A stretch of DNA of 61,467 nucleotides from Burkholderiaceae bacterium (GTDB taxonomy: Bacteria; Pseudomonadota; Gammaproteobacteria; Burkholderiales; Burkholderiaceae_E): positions 1-61,467 of the forward strand of contig JAJPES010000033.1 in assembly GCA_021166725.1 (NCBI GenBank). The letters are read 5' to 3'. Below are positions 1 through 10,457 of the stretch, one piece after another. Numbering within the stretch: position 1 is the stretch's first letter; each line of letters begins with the position of its first letter. Under the pieces are notes generated by a model. It saw nothing but the letters and a program-made list of their open reading frames with translations. It was not told where the DNA came from and made no database searches. The position numbers and the translations under genes are program-made.

Positions 1-357
1 GCGCGGCGCCGCCGTCTTGATCAGGTTGTTCTCGAGCAGCAGCGCCTCGGCTTCCGAGCGCGTGACCGTCGTCTCGATGCGCTCGATGCGCTCGATCATG
101 TGCGCGATGCGCGGGCTCGGCTGCCCCTTGTTGAAATACGAGGAAACGCGCTTCCTCAGGTCGCGCGCCTTGCCCACGTAGAGCAGTGCGTCGTTCGCGC
201 CGAGCATCCGGTATACGCCCGGTCGGTTCGGCAATTGCGCCAGGTACGTGCGCAGGTCGAAGGCCGGCGCGTCGTCTTGCGGCGGCGACGCCTGCGGCAA
301 CTCCGGTGACGCCCCTGGCTGCCGGGGCTCTACGGGTGCGCTGTCCTTCGGCTGCAC
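1..357 (-). CDS. uvrC: UvrABC system protein C, N-terminal part (3' end outside window)
   Basis: This is the first 119 codons of the excinuclease subunit that makes the dual incisions in nucleotide excision repair. Reading from a GTG at 357 gives a Pro/Gln-rich leader of about 33 residues, then the GIY-YIG nuclease domain: [27 protein letters not shown], and the conserved [20 protein letters not shown]. The gene runs off the left edge, so its length cannot be judged. The GTG lies 5 bases after the nagZ stop, so the two are probably co-transcribed. The start is uncertain because the leader is longer than usual; a start nearer the FDLRTYLAQ segment would also fit the family. Confidence 0.93.
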   Translation of the reverse strand, partial: MQPKDSAPVEPRQPGASPELPQASPPQDDAPAFDLRTYLAQLPNRPGVYRMLGANDALLYVGKARDLRKRVSSYFNKGQPSPRIAHMIERIERIETTVTRSEAEALLLENNLIKTAAPR

Positions 358-362
358 GTCGC

Positions 363-1301
363 TCAGGGCCGAAACAGCGCGGCCAGCCGCTCCTCGAAGC
401 CCTCCGGTGCGCTCCACTGCAGCCGCTCGAGCAGCTGGTCGGCGAGATCCGGCCGGTTGCAGACGAGCACCATGTCGCAGCCGGCCGACAACGCGGCCTG
501 CGCACGCGCGAGGATGTCGCCGGCCAGGGTGGCGCCCTCCATCGTCAGGTCGTCGCTGAAGATCAGGCCGCGAAAGCCCAGGCGCTCGCGCAGGATCGTG
601 CGCAGCCAGCGCGGCGAGAACCCGGCCGGCTGCAGGTCGACCGCCGGATAGACGACGTGCGCCGGCATCACCGAAAGCAGAGCCTCGCCCATCCACGTGT
701 AGGGCGCCGCGTCGTCGGCCAGCAGCGCTTCCAGGCTGCGCTCGTCCACCGGCAGCGCGACGTGCGAGTCGGCGTCGGCATAACCGTGGCCGGGAAAGTG
801 CTTGCCGCAGTTCGCCATGCCGGCGAGCAGCAGCCCGTGCGACAGGCTGCGCGCGAGCGCCGCCACCGCAGCCGCGTCGGAATGGAAGGCCCGATCGCCG
901 ATCACCGCCGAACGTCCCCAGTCGAGATCGAGCACCGGCGTGAAGCTCAGGTCCACGCCGACCGCACGCAGTTCCGAGCCGATGGTGCGGCCGATCTCGG
1001 TGGCGCGTCTACACGCCGCCTGCGGGTTCTCGTCCCACAGCCGTCCCAGCTCGCGCATCGGCGGCAGCTCGGTGAAGCCGTTGCGGAAACGCTGTACGCG
1101 TCCGCCTTCGTGATCGACGCAGACGAGCAGCGGCGGCGTGCGCAGCGCGTGAATCCCGGCGCACAGCGCCGCGAGTTGTTCCTTCGACTCGAAATTGCGC
1201 GCGAACAGGATCACGCCGCCCACCAGGGGGTGCAGCAGCCGCTCGCGCTCGTGCGCATCGAGCGTCGTTCCGGCGACGTCGACGACGACCGGTCCTCTCA
1301 T
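363..1301 (-). CDS. nagZ: beta-N-acetylhexosaminidase (peptidoglycan recycling)
   Basis: A 312-residue family-3 glycoside hydrolase that removes N-acetylglucosamine from 1,6-anhydromuropeptides in the cytoplasm. The family hallmark KHFPGHG with its downstream D-S-H is near residues 164-177, and the aspartate nucleophile lies in [11 protein letters not shown] near residue 246. The EGGRVQRFR substrate-binding motif is present near residue 65. The length is slightly below the usual 330-350, mainly from short termini. Its ATG overlaps the acpS stop by four bases (ATGA), which indicates translational coupling in the acpS-nagZ-uvrC run. Confidence 0.96.
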   Translation of the reverse strand: MRGPVVVDVAGTTLDAHERERLLHPLVGGVILFARNFESKEQLAALCAGIHALRTPPLLVCVDHEGGRVQRFRNGFTELPPMRELGRLWDENPQAACRRATEIGRTIGSELRAVGVDLSFTPVLDLDWGRSAVIGDRAFHSDAAAVAALARSLSHGLLLAGMANCGKHFPGHGYADADSHVALPVDERSLEALLADDAAPYTWMGEALLSVMPAHVVYPAVDLQPAGFSPRWLRTILRERLGFRGLIFSDDLTMEGATLAGDILARAQAALSAGCDMVLVCNRPDLADQLLERLQWSAPEGFEERLAALFRP

Positions 1302-1708
1302 CGCGACTCCCTGCTTTCGACGATCACGAAGGCGACTGCGCTGTCGCGCTCGTCGGACAGCGACACGTGCGCGACCAGGTCGCGCTCGTCGAGGTGGCGC
1401 GCGAGTGCGTTGTACGCGTGCGCCACCGGCCGGCCGCGTCCGTCATTGAGCACCTGCAGCGAATGCAGCGTCATCGGCGCGTGCAGGCCGACGCCGAGCG
1501 CCTTGCCGAACGCTTCCTTCGCCGCGAAGCGCTTGGCGAGGTAGCGGGCGGCGTAGCCGCTGCCATGGCCGCCCATGGCGCCGCGGCGCCGGTACTCGGC
1601 GAACTCGTCGTCGCCGAGCACGCGGCGCGCGAATCGTTCGCCCCAGCGCGCGAGCAGCGCTTCGACGCGTTCGACGAGCACGATGTCGGTGCCGATGCCG
1701 TGGATCAT
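1298..1708 (-). CDS. acpS: holo-[acyl-carrier-protein] synthase
   Basis: The 136-residue phosphopantetheinyl transferase that moves the 4'-phosphopantetheine arm of CoA onto the acyl carrier protein serine. It shows the family's N-terminal GIGTDIV, whose Asp binds magnesium, and the [12 protein letters not shown] motif near residues 61-72, whose Glu is the second metal ligand. The start ATG overlaps the pdxJ stop by four bases, and the stop overlaps nagZ by four. Its substrate AcpP is encoded about 10 kb away in the same window. Confidence 0.96.
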   Translation of the reverse strand: MIHGIGTDIVLVERVEALLARWGERFARRVLGDDEFAEYRRRGAMGGHGSGYAARYLAKRFAAKEAFGKALGVGLHAPMTLHSLQVLNDGRGRPVAHAYNALARHLDERDLVAHVSLSDERDSAVAFVIVESRESR

Positions 1709-2463
1709 CTTGCGCTGCCCACCGCAGCCTCGCGGATCAGCCGCTTCATCTCGCGAACGGCCTCGCGCATTCCGACGAACAATGCGCGCGAAACGATCGC
1801 GTGCCCGATGTGCAGCTCGCGCACTCCGTCGAGCGCAGCGACCGGCTGCACGTTGAAGTAGTTCAGCGCATGTCCGGCGTTGAAGCGCATGCCGTGCGCT
1901 CGAATGGCGGCGCCCGCGCTGGCGATGCGCGCCAGCTCGGCGACCACCGGCGCGCCTTCGGCGTCGCGACCCTGCGAGTGGAACGCATGCGCATAGGGCC
2001 CGGTGTGCACCTCGCAGACGCGCGCGCCGATCGCGGTGGCGGCATCGACCTGGCGCAGGTCGGCGTCGATGAAGACGCTGGTGACGATGCCGCCCTCGGC
2101 GAGCGCCGCGACGAAATCGCGCAGCCGGTCGGATTGCGCGGCGATGTCCAGCCCGCCCTCGGTCGTGACTTCCTGGCGGCCTTCGGGAACGAGCATGGCC
2201 ATTTCCGGCCGCAGTTCGAGCGCGATGCGCAGCATCTCGTCGGTGGGCGCCATCTCCAGGTTGAGCTTGATGTGCGTGAGCTCGCGCAGCCGCCGCACGT
2301 CTTCGTCGTGCACGTGGCGACGGTCCTCGCGCAGATGCACGGTGATGCCGTCGGCGCCGCCCAGGTGCGCCTCGACCGCCGCCCACACCGGGTCTGGCTC
2401 GTAGGTGCGCCGCGCCTGGCGCACGGTGGCGACGTGGTCGATGTTCACGCCCAGCTCGATCAT
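1705..2463 (-). CDS. pdxJ: pyridoxine 5'-phosphate synthase
   Basis: A 252-residue TIM-barrel enzyme that condenses 1-deoxyxylulose 5-phosphate with 3-amino-2-oxopropyl phosphate in the last step of DXP-dependent vitamin B6 synthesis. The start [17 protein letters not shown] is diagnostic, as are [14 protein letters not shown] and the later [15 protein letters not shown]. Length matches the family. It lies 22 bases after recO and overlaps acpS by four bases; recO-pdxJ-acpS is a classic proteobacterial order. Confidence 0.97.
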   Translation of the reverse strand: MIELGVNIDHVATVRQARRTYEPDPVWAAVEAHLGGADGITVHLREDRRHVHDEDVRRLRELTHIKLNLEMAPTDEMLRIALELRPEMAMLVPEGRQEVTTEGGLDIAAQSDRLRDFVAALAEGGIVTSVFIDADLRQVDAATAIGARVCEVHTGPYAHAFHSQGRDAEGAPVVAELARIASAGAAIRAHGMRFNAGHALNYFNVQPVAALDGVRELHIGHAIVSRALFVGMREAVREMKRLIREAAVGSAR

Positions 2464-2485
2464 GTCGAGGCAATCTCCAGGAAGG

Positions 2486-3193
2486 TCAGAGCTTCTGCAG
2501 GTCGATCAGGATCTGCCTCGTGCTCAAGGGCGCGCCATCGAGGTGGTGCGACAGGATCGCGCGCGTAAGGTATTTTGCCTGTTGCCGGCTCGCCACCGAG
2601 CCGTGCCGCCCCTCGGCCAGCTCCTGCAGCACGCGGCCGGGCACCGTGTCGGGCGCGGCTGCATCGCGCACGACGAAGCCCTCGCCCGGTCGCCAGCCGT
2701 AGAAGCGCTGCGCGTCGATCGGCTCATGCGCGGCGTCGCGCTCCAGGTCGGGCGCGTAACCGATCTCGCGCAGCAGCGTCCATTCGAAGCGGCGCAGCGT
2801 CTCGTCGAGCGATTGCTGCGACCCGAGCTGCGCCAGCGCCTCGCCGTACGCATCGAACAGCAGCGGATGCGGGTCCTCGCGCGCGAGCAGGCGCATCAGC
2901 AGCTCGTTCAGGTAGAACGCGCAGAGCAGCGCGTCGCCGCGCGGCGCATCGAGCCCGCCGCTCCACTCGGCGCCGGTCAGCGTACGGAGTTCGCGGCGAC
3001 CGGTCCACGACACGCGCAGCGGCTGGAACTGCAACAGCACGGCACGCAGGCTCGAACGTGGCCGCTTGGCGCCCTTTGCCACGGCAGCGATGCGGCCGTG
3101 CTCGCGCGTGAACAGATCGACGACCAGGCTCGTTTCGCGATACGGCGTCGAATGCAGCAGCCAGGCCGGCTCTTCCCGGCTACTCGTAGCCAT
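2486..3193 (-). CDS. recO: DNA repair protein RecO
   Basis: A 235-residue recombination mediator that helps load RecA on SSB-coated gaps in the RecFOR pathway. The N-terminal OB fold is recognisable from [20 protein letters not shown] and the [12 protein letters not shown] segment, and the C-terminal helical part carries the usual [13 protein letters not shown] tail. The four-cysteine zinc site seen in some RecO proteins is absent, as is common in beta- and gammaproteobacteria. The start overlaps the end of era by 14 bases. Confidence 0.93.
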   Translation of the reverse strand: MATSSREEPAWLLHSTPYRETSLVVDLFTREHGRIAAVAKGAKRPRSSLRAVLLQFQPLRVSWTGRRELRTLTGAEWSGGLDAPRGDALLCAFYLNELLMRLLAREDPHPLLFDAYGEALAQLGSQQSLDETLRRFEWTLLREIGYAPDLERDAAHEPIDAQRFYGWRPGEGFVVRDAAAPDTVPGRVLQELAEGRHGSVASRQQAKYLTRAILSHHLDGAPLSTRQILIDLQKL

Positions 3194-4058
3194 AGCTTCG
3201 CAGGCTCTGCTCGCTGCCTGCCCAGCCCGACTTCACCTTGACGAACAGTTCGAGGAAGACCTTCGTGTCGAACAGGCGCTCGAGATCGAGCCGCGCCTCG
3301 GTGGCGATGCGCTTGATGCGCTCGCCGCGCGCGCCGATCACGATCGGGCGCTGCGCCTCGCGCGCGACGACGATCGCCGCATGGATGCGCCGCAGCCTGG
3401 GCAACTCCTCGAACTGCTCGATCTCCACCGTGCTCTCGTAGGGCAGCTCGTCGCCCAGTTGCCGGAACAACTTCTCGCGGATGGTTTCGGCGGCGAGAAA
3501 GCGTTCGCTGCGATCGGTGAGTGCATCGACCTCGTAGACGGGCGGCGCCTGCGGCAGGCGCTGCGCGCACGCGTCGACCAGCACCTCGAGCTGGCGCCCG
3601 CTGCGCGCGCTCACCGGCACGATCTCGTCGAAGGCACGCGCCCGGCGCGCACGCTCGATCGCCGGCAGCAGCCGTTCCTTGTCCTTCACCAGGTCGATCT
3701 TGTTCATCGCGAGCAGCACCGGCCGATCTGCGGGTAGGGACTGCGCGAGGCGAGCGTCGGTCGCCGACCAGTTGCGCGCGTCGCAGACCAGCACGACGAC
3801 GTCGGCATCCTGCGCCACCTGCATCGACGTGCGGTTGAGCACGCGGTTCATCGGCCCGCCGACGCGCGTCTGGAAGCCGGGACTGTCGAGGAAGAGCAGT
3901 TGCGCGTCGGGTCGATGCACGACGCCGACAATGCGATGGCGCGTCGTCTGCGGGCGATCCGAGGTGATCGACAGCTTCTGCCCGACCAGGCGGTTGAGCA
4001 GCGTCGACTTGCCGACGTTCGGACGACCGACCAGGGCCACGGTGCCGCAGCGGAACAT
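3180..4058 (-). CDS. era: GTPase Era (16S rRNA/30S assembly)
   Basis: A 292-residue essential GTPase that binds the 3' end of 16S rRNA during 30S maturation. The P-loop GRPNVGKST is at residues 11-19, followed by TSDRPQTTRHRI (switch I), DSPGF (G3), NKID (G4) and a C-terminal KH domain ending in [18 protein letters not shown] chose the ATG at 4058, which places the P-loop at the usual distance from the N-terminus; the open frame extends further upstream into rnc but has no matching residues. The rnc stop is 23 bases upstream. Confidence 0.97.
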   Translation of the reverse strand: MFRCGTVALVGRPNVGKSTLLNRLVGQKLSITSDRPQTTRHRIVGVVHRPDAQLLFLDSPGFQTRVGGPMNRVLNRTSMQVAQDADVVVLVCDARNWSATDARLAQSLPADRPVLLAMNKIDLVKDKERLLPAIERARRARAFDEIVPVSARSGRQLEVLVDACAQRLPQAPPVYEVDALTDRSERFLAAETIREKLFRQLGDELPYESTVEIEQFEELPRLRRIHAAIVVAREAQRPIVIGARGERIKRIATEARLDLERLFDTKVFLELFVKVKSGWAGSEQSLRSYGYE

Positions 4059-4081
4059 CGAGGCGGAAAGCGACGGAACGA

Positions 4082-4909
4082 TCAGACAGCGTGCGCGCGC
4101 TGCGCTTCGAGCGCACCGCCGCCCGCCGGGTCCTGCGGCGGCGTCGGGTCGGCTGCCGTGTCCGGCCCGGGCGCAGCTTCCGCCGCGTCCTGCCGGGGCG
4201 CCGGCGCACTCGTGCGCTTGCGCGCGCGCCGCGCCGTGGCCTTCGCCTGCGCTGCCTCGAGCGCGCCGCGCGCTGCCGCCTGTTCGGCCGCGCGTCGGCT
4301 CGCGCCGCTGCCCAGCACGTGGATCTGCAGCTTCGGGATCGCGCACTCGACCTCGAACACCTGGCTGTGCGCCGCGCCGTGCGTGGCCACCACCGAATAG
4401 ACCGGCAGCGGCAGCTTCTTGCCCTGCAGATGCTCCTGCAGCAGCGTCTTCGCGTCCTTGCCCAGCGTTTTCGGGTCCACCGTCTTCAGGATCGGCTCGT
4501 AGAGCGCGACGAGCATCGATTGCGCAGCGTCGAATCCGGCATCGAGGAACACCGCGCCGACGATCGCCTCGACCGTGTCGCCGAGGATCGACGGACGCCG
4601 GAAGCCGCCGCTGCGGGCTTCGCCCTCGCCGAGCAGGAGGTGCGCGCTCAGGCCGAGGCGCTGGGCGATCTCGACCAGCGATTGCTGCTTGACGAGATTG
4701 GCGCGCAGTCGCGACAGGTCGCCTTCGTCGATTCGTGCGAAATGCCGGTAGAGCATCGCCGCGACGACGCAGTTCAGCACGGAGTCGCCGAGGAACTCGA
4801 GGCGCTCGTTGTTCGGCTGGCCGTAGCTGCGATGCGTGAGCGCCTGCCGCAGCAACGCATCGTCGGCGAAACGATGACCGAGTTGCTGCTGCAGGGCGTC
4901 GAGGCTCAT
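4082..4909 (-). CDS. rnc: ribonuclease III
   Basis: A 275-residue double-stranded RNA endonuclease for rRNA and mRNA processing. The catalytic signature [12 protein letters not shown] is at residues 34-45 and the dsRNA-binding domain covers roughly residues 155-225. After it comes an unusual Ala/Pro/Arg-rich tail of about 45 residues ([11 protein letters not shown] onward) that most RNase III proteins lack; it looks disordered. The start was set at the ATG beginning [11 protein letters not shown], eight bases from the preceding stop. The gene sits in the normal lepB-rnc-era order. Confidence 0.96.
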   Translation of the reverse strand: MSLDALQQQLGHRFADDALLRQALTHRSYGQPNNERLEFLGDSVLNCVVAAMLYRHFARIDEGDLSRLRANLVKQQSLVEIAQRLGLSAHLLLGEGEARSGGFRRPSILGDTVEAIVGAVFLDAGFDAAQSMLVALYEPILKTVDPKTLGKDAKTLLQEHLQGKKLPLPVYSVVATHGAAHSQVFEVECAIPKLQIHVLGSGASRRAAEQAAARGALEAAQAKATARRARKRTSAPAPRQDAAEAAPGPDTAADPTPPQDPAGGGALEAQRAHAV

Positions 4910-4916
4910 GGCGGCA

Positions 4917-5303
4917 TCAGCGCACGCGGTTCGAACCGTGGTAATCGATGACCAGCGAGGCGGGCCCGTAGAGCGGAATGCGCTTCTCGTACTGGAACGA
5001 CACGGCCATCGTGCCGTCGGCCTGGCGCTCGACCTGCAGGTCCTTGCCGGCGATCGACCGGATGTCGTCGACTGCCGCGAAACGATCGAAAGCCACCTGC
5101 ACGTCGCGCGGCGTGTTCGCACCGCTGCTGCCGACCTTGTTCACCGCGCTGACGATCGCCCGGTATTCGAGTGCGGACGGCACGACGCGCAGGCCGACCA
5201 GCGCGACCACGACCACGACCACCGCCGCGAGCAGCAAACCGAGCAGCGACAGTCCGGCCTGCCGGCGCAGCGGTGCAGCAGGAAAAGCACGATTGGAGTT
5301 CAT
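4917..5303 (-). CDS. DUF4845 family membrane-anchored protein
   Basis: A 128-residue protein found between lepB and rnc in many beta- and gammaproteobacteria; its function is unknown. It has an N-terminal segment rich in Arg and Pro, then [20 protein letters not shown] as a single membrane helix (about residues 17-40), and a soluble periplasmic part with [17 protein letters not shown]. The GLSLLGLL start resembles a type IV pilin-like leader, but no pilin tail follows. Its ATG overlaps the lepB stop by four bases. Context suggests a cell-envelope role; the exact job cannot be read from sequence. Confidence 0.85.
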   Translation of the reverse strand: MNSNRAFPAAPLRRQAGLSLLGLLLAAVVVVVVALVGLRVVPSALEYRAIVSAVNKVGSSGANTPRDVQVAFDRFAAVDDIRSIAGKDLQVERQADGTMAVSFQYEKRIPLYGPASLVIDYHGSNRVR

Positions 5304-6196
5304 TGGAAGCGTCCGATGCGCCCGAGATCGCTGAAGTTCATCCAGATGAAGAACGCCTTGCCGACGATGTTCGCCTCGGGAACGAATCCCCAGAAACGGC
5401 TGTCCAGGCTGTTCTCCCGGTTGTCGCCCATCATGAAATAGTGGCCTTCCGGGACCTTGCACGTCACCCCTCCGGCCGAGTAACGACAGTTGTCGAAGTT
5501 CGGAAAACGAAACACAGGCTGAATGTCAGACGGTTTTTCCAAGTCTGTCAATATCTTATGCGTGACATCTCCGATTCTTTCTGAATACTGCGGATAGAGC
5601 GTCAGCTTGCGCGTGTCCTCGAATTCGCCGGCCGGCTCGAGCGGCACGAGCTGCCCGTTGATCGAAAGGCGCTTGTCCTGGTAGCTGACCACGTCCCCCG
5701 GCACCCCGATCACGCGCTTGATGTAGTCCACCGACGGATCCTGCGGGAAACGGAACACCATCACGTCGCCGCGCTGCGGCTCGCCGACGTCGATGATCTT
5801 GGTGTGGATCACCGGCAGCCGCACGCCGTAGGCGAATTTGTTTACCAGGATCAGGTCGCCGACGACCAGCGTGGGCAGCATCGACTCCGACGGGATCTTG
5901 AAGGGCTCGGCGACGAACGAGCGCAGCACGAAGACGACGAGGATCACCGGGAACAGGCCCGCGGTGTACTCGAGCCAAAGCGGCTGGCGCGTGCGGTTCG
6001 CGCGCAACGCCTCACGCTCGGCGTCCACCGCCGCCGGACCGGACGCGCGACCGAGCGCGGCAGCGCCGACGCGGTCGAATTCGGCCACCGCGGCGTCCGC
6101 CGCGCGCAGCCGCCGCGCACGGAACACCAGGCGATCGGCCACCCAGGCGACGAAGGTCACGACGAGCAGCAGGAACAGGATCAGCGCGAAATTCAT
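5300..6196 (-). CDS. lepB: signal peptidase I
   Basis: A 298-residue membrane protease that cleaves Sec and Tat signal peptides. Two membrane segments (about residues 3-22 and 79-95) precede the catalytic domain. The catalytic serine is S105 in PSESMLPTL and the general base is K160 in YIKRVIGVPGD; box E reads GDNRENSLDSRFWG. A stretch near 5510-5595, coding for the variable cap between the two catalytic boxes, is clearly more AT-rich and uses codons such as ATA, TTG and ACA that are rare in neighbouring genes. It lies 25 bases after lepA. Confidence 0.97.
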   Translation of the reverse strand: MNFALILFLLLVVTFVAWVADRLVFRARRLRAADAAVAEFDRVGAAALGRASGPAAVDAEREALRANRTRQPLWLEYTAGLFPVILVVFVLRSFVAEPFKIPSESMLPTLVVGDLILVNKFAYGVRLPVIHTKIIDVGEPQRGDVMVFRFPQDPSVDYIKRVIGVPGDVVSYQDKRLSINGQLVPLEPAGEFEDTRKLTLYPQYSERIGDVTHKILTDLEKPSDIQPVFRFPNFDNCRYSAGGVTCKVPEGHYFMMGDNRENSLDSRFWGFVPEANIVGKAFFIWMNFSDLGRIGRFQ

Positions 6197-6221
6197 TGTC
6201 GTTGGAAATAAATACAGCGGT

Positions 6222-8015
<1,794 letters not shown>

Positions 8016-8215
8016 CGAAGCCGTGGATACCGGATGTCCGCTGCCGCAATCGCGACAACCGACGACGGCGCATGAAGGGAAAAAGCGCCTGCGCGCGCCC
8101 CGTGAAGCGCCGCGCGCCCCACCCTGGCGAAACCGTCGATTTTATCAGTGCCAGCCCACCCATCCGTCGCCGGACGAGCGGTGGGAGCGGCGAGCCCTGC
8201 GACGCGCTGAAACCT

Positions 8216-9691
8216 TCAACGCGGCTCCGGTCTTAGCGGCACGAACTGCGCCGAGTCTCCCCTCCGCACCAACAACACCGCTGCCTTCGCCGGATCGAGC
8301 TTCGCCACGATCTCGCCGAAGCGCCGCGCATTCGGAATCTCTTCGTTGTTGATCGACAGCAGGATGTCGCCCGGACGAATGCCGGCGCGTGCCGCCGCAC
8401 CCTCCGCCGCATCGACGACGACGCCTCCGCGCACGCGCAGTCGCTGCTTCTGCTGTTCCGGCAGGTCCGACACCGCAAGGCCGAGCGAATTCACCGCCGG
8501 CGGCTGATCGCCGCGCCGCTGCTCCGAAAAGCGCGAGCGCGCCGAGCGCTCGGGTTCGAGCTCGGCAACGGTGATCCTGAACTGCTTCGTCTCGCCACGG
8601 CGCCACACCTCGATCGGCACGGTGGACCCGGGACGCGTTGCGCCGACGATGCGCGGCAGGTCGCTCGAGCGGTCGATCTTCCTGCCGTCGAACTGCAGGA
8701 TGATGTCGCCGACCTCGAGCCCGGCATTCTCCGCCGGGCCGCCCTGCTCGAGGCTGCGCACGAGCGCACCCGCCGGACGCTCGAGTCCGAGGGGACCGGC
8801 CACGTCGCGCGTAACCTCGGAAATGCCCACGCCGATGCGCCCGCGAACTACACGTCCGCTGGTGCGCAACTGCTCCACGACGCGCATCACTTCGTCGATC
8901 GGGATGGCGAAGGAGATCCCCATGAAGCCGCCGGTGCGGCTGTAGATCTGCGAGTTGATCCCGACCACCTCGCCCGAGAGATTGATCAGCGGTCCGCCGG
9001 AGTTGCCGGGGTTCACCGCCACGTCGGTCTGGATGAACGGCAGGTAGTCACCGGTATCGCGGCTCTTGGCCGAGACGATGCCGGCGGTGACGGTATTGTC
9101 GAGCCCGAAGGGCGAGCCGATCGCGAGCACCCATTCGCCGACGCGCAAGCGCTCGGAATCGCCGATCGTCATGAACGGAAGATGGTCTGCTTCGACCTTG
9201 ACCAGCGCGACGTCGGTGCGCTTGTCGGAGCCGATCAGCTTGCCGCGCAGTTCGCGCTTGTCGGTGAGCGTGACGTAGATGTCGTCGGCTCCCTCGACCA
9301 CGTGATGATTGGTCAGCACGTAGCCGTCGGTCGAGATGATGAAACCCGAACCGATTCCGCGCGGCACTTCTTCGCCTGCGCCCGGACCATTTCGGCCCGG
9401 AGCGCGCGGACCGGGAGCCTGCCGAGGCGGGAAGAAGCGGCGGAAGAAATCGTAGAACGGATCGCTCTCGTCGAGTCCGTCGGGAAACGGGAACTGCGGC
9501 AGTTGCGACCGATCGCCGTTTGCGCGCTCGGTGGTGCGGATGTTCACGACGGCCGGTCCGACCTTCTCGACGAGGTCGGCGAAATCGGGCAGGCGTGCGC
9601 GCGTGGCGGGCTGCGCCAGCGATGGCAACGTCCATCCGAGCGCGCCGGCGGAAACGATGACGAACGCGAATGCGGCGAGCAGCTTCTTCAT
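8216..9691 (-). CDS. mucD: DegP/MucD-type periplasmic serine endoprotease
   Basis: A 491-residue Do-family protease for quality control of envelope proteins. A signal peptide (about residues 1-27, ending SLAQP) directs export. The catalytic triad is H130 (TNHHVVEG), D160 (KRTDVALVKV) and S231 (NPGNSGGPL). Two PDZ domains follow, at roughly residues 270-360 and 390-480. The start was chosen at the ATG giving KKLLAAFAFVIV; an open frame continues upstream into a palindromic repeat but lacks family residues. In relatives this gene closes an rpoE-rseA-rseB operon; here those genes are not next to it. Confidence 0.95.
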   Translation of the reverse strand: MKKLLAAFAFVIVSAGALGWTLPSLAQPATRARLPDFADLVEKVGPAVVNIRTTERANGDRSQLPQFPFPDGLDESDPFYDFFRRFFPPRQAPGPRAPGRNGPGAGEEVPRGIGSGFIISTDGYVLTNHHVVEGADDIYVTLTDKRELRGKLIGSDKRTDVALVKVEADHLPFMTIGDSERLRVGEWVLAIGSPFGLDNTVTAGIVSAKSRDTGDYLPFIQTDVAVNPGNSGGPLINLSGEVVGINSQIYSRTGGFMGISFAIPIDEVMRVVEQLRTSGRVVRGRIGVGISEVTRDVAGPLGLERPAGALVRSLEQGGPAENAGLEVGDIILQFDGRKIDRSSDLPRIVGATRPGSTVPIEVWRRGETKQFRITVAELEPERSARSRFSEQRRGDQPPAVNSLGLAVSDLPEQQKQRLRVRGGVVVDAAEGAAARAGIRPGDILLSINNEEIPNARRFGEIVAKLDPAKAAVLLVRRGDSAQFVPLRPEPR

Positions 9692-9717
9692 TGGATCTGC
9701 ACCTCGACCAGATCTCG

Positions 9718-9876
9718 GAACGTGTGAACCAATCGACCGTGGCCGGAAGGCACGCCAGGATGCGCCCGATCGAGGCGCGAAGCGCAGCCATATCGAACGA
9801 TATGGCGAGCATTTGCAACGAAGAGCGGGCGCATCCTGGCGAGCAAGACGGGCGTGGACGACTGGTTCACACGTTC
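9718..9876. repeat. 159-bp nested palindromic element (PAL-1)
   Basis: Three perfect inverted repeats share one centre near 9797: a 14-bp outer arm (GAACGTGTGAACCA at 9718-9731 with its complement at 9863-9876), a 16-bp middle arm (9753-9768 with 9826-9841) and a 9-bp inner arm (GCCATATCG at 9787-9795 with 9798-9806). The DNA could extrude as a cruciform, or form a long hairpin in RNA. It lies 26 bases upstream of the mucD start and 53 bases below the stop of the preceding gene. A second element at 48278-48402 has a related core. Its nature (REP/MITE-like or regulatory) is inferred. Confidence 0.85.
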
Positions 9877-9929
9877 GCAGCAAAGCACAAGCGACACGCC
9901 TCGTGCGCTTTCGCGTGCGACGCAGGGGG

Positions 9930-10430
9930 TCATTGCCGGGTGCTCGCGGGCACGGAGCGCCCGGCAGCCGGCGTCGTGCCGCGGCCGTACCATAGCAGCC
10001 ACGCGCGCAAACGCCGCCAGTCGTCGCCGGTGTCGCCCGCGCGGCGGAGCCGCGCGAACGTCACGTCGATCGTCTTCGGCTCGTCCTGCGCGCGCAACCG
10101 CAGCCAGGCGTACGGACCGAGCACGTTCCACCGTTCGATGCGCACCGGCCGCGGGGCGAGCGGACGAGCACGCGAATCGATCCAGCTCGCCCGACCCGCT
10201 TCGTCGATGTGCAGGCTTCCTTCGGCCGGTTCCGCACCCCTTGCCAGCCGCTGCCGCCCCCACGCGACCGCCGCACAACCGAGCGCGGCAAGCGCGAGCA
10301 CGCCACGCTGCGCCGGCTCGGCGAAGACCAGTGCGCACACCGAGGCGCCCAGCGCGAAGATCGCCAGCGCAACGACCAGGCGCCTGTGGAGCGCGCGCGG
10401 CGCCGAATCGATGCGCAACGCAAAGGACAA
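9930..10430 (-). CDS. hypothetical membrane protein (YgfX-like position)
   Basis: A 166-residue protein with two closely spaced hydrophobic segments (about residues 18-36 and 43-57), then a basic soluble domain with ERWNVLGPYAWLRLR and a C-terminal WLLWYGRGTT. It resembles in layout and gene position the small YgfX-type proteins encoded between fabF and rpoE in other betaproteobacteria, but I cannot assign it firmly by sequence. It begins 27 bases after fabF. Function unknown. Confidence 0.6.
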   Translation of the reverse strand: MSFALRIDSAPRALHRRLVVALAIFALGASVCALVFAEPAQRGVLALAALGCAAVAWGRQRLARGAEPAEGSLHIDEAGRASWIDSRARPLAPRPVRIERWNVLGPYAWLRLRAQDEPKTIDVTFARLRRAGDTGDDWRRLRAWLLWYGRGTTPAAGRSVPASTRQ

Positions 10431-10457
10431 CGCCGCGCTCCGCGAGTCGATGGATCG

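Noticed and set aside
186..1544. Long plus-strand open frame opposite nagZ and acpS
   Set aside because: Arg/Gln-rich composition, no family match; it is the shadow of two recognised genes.
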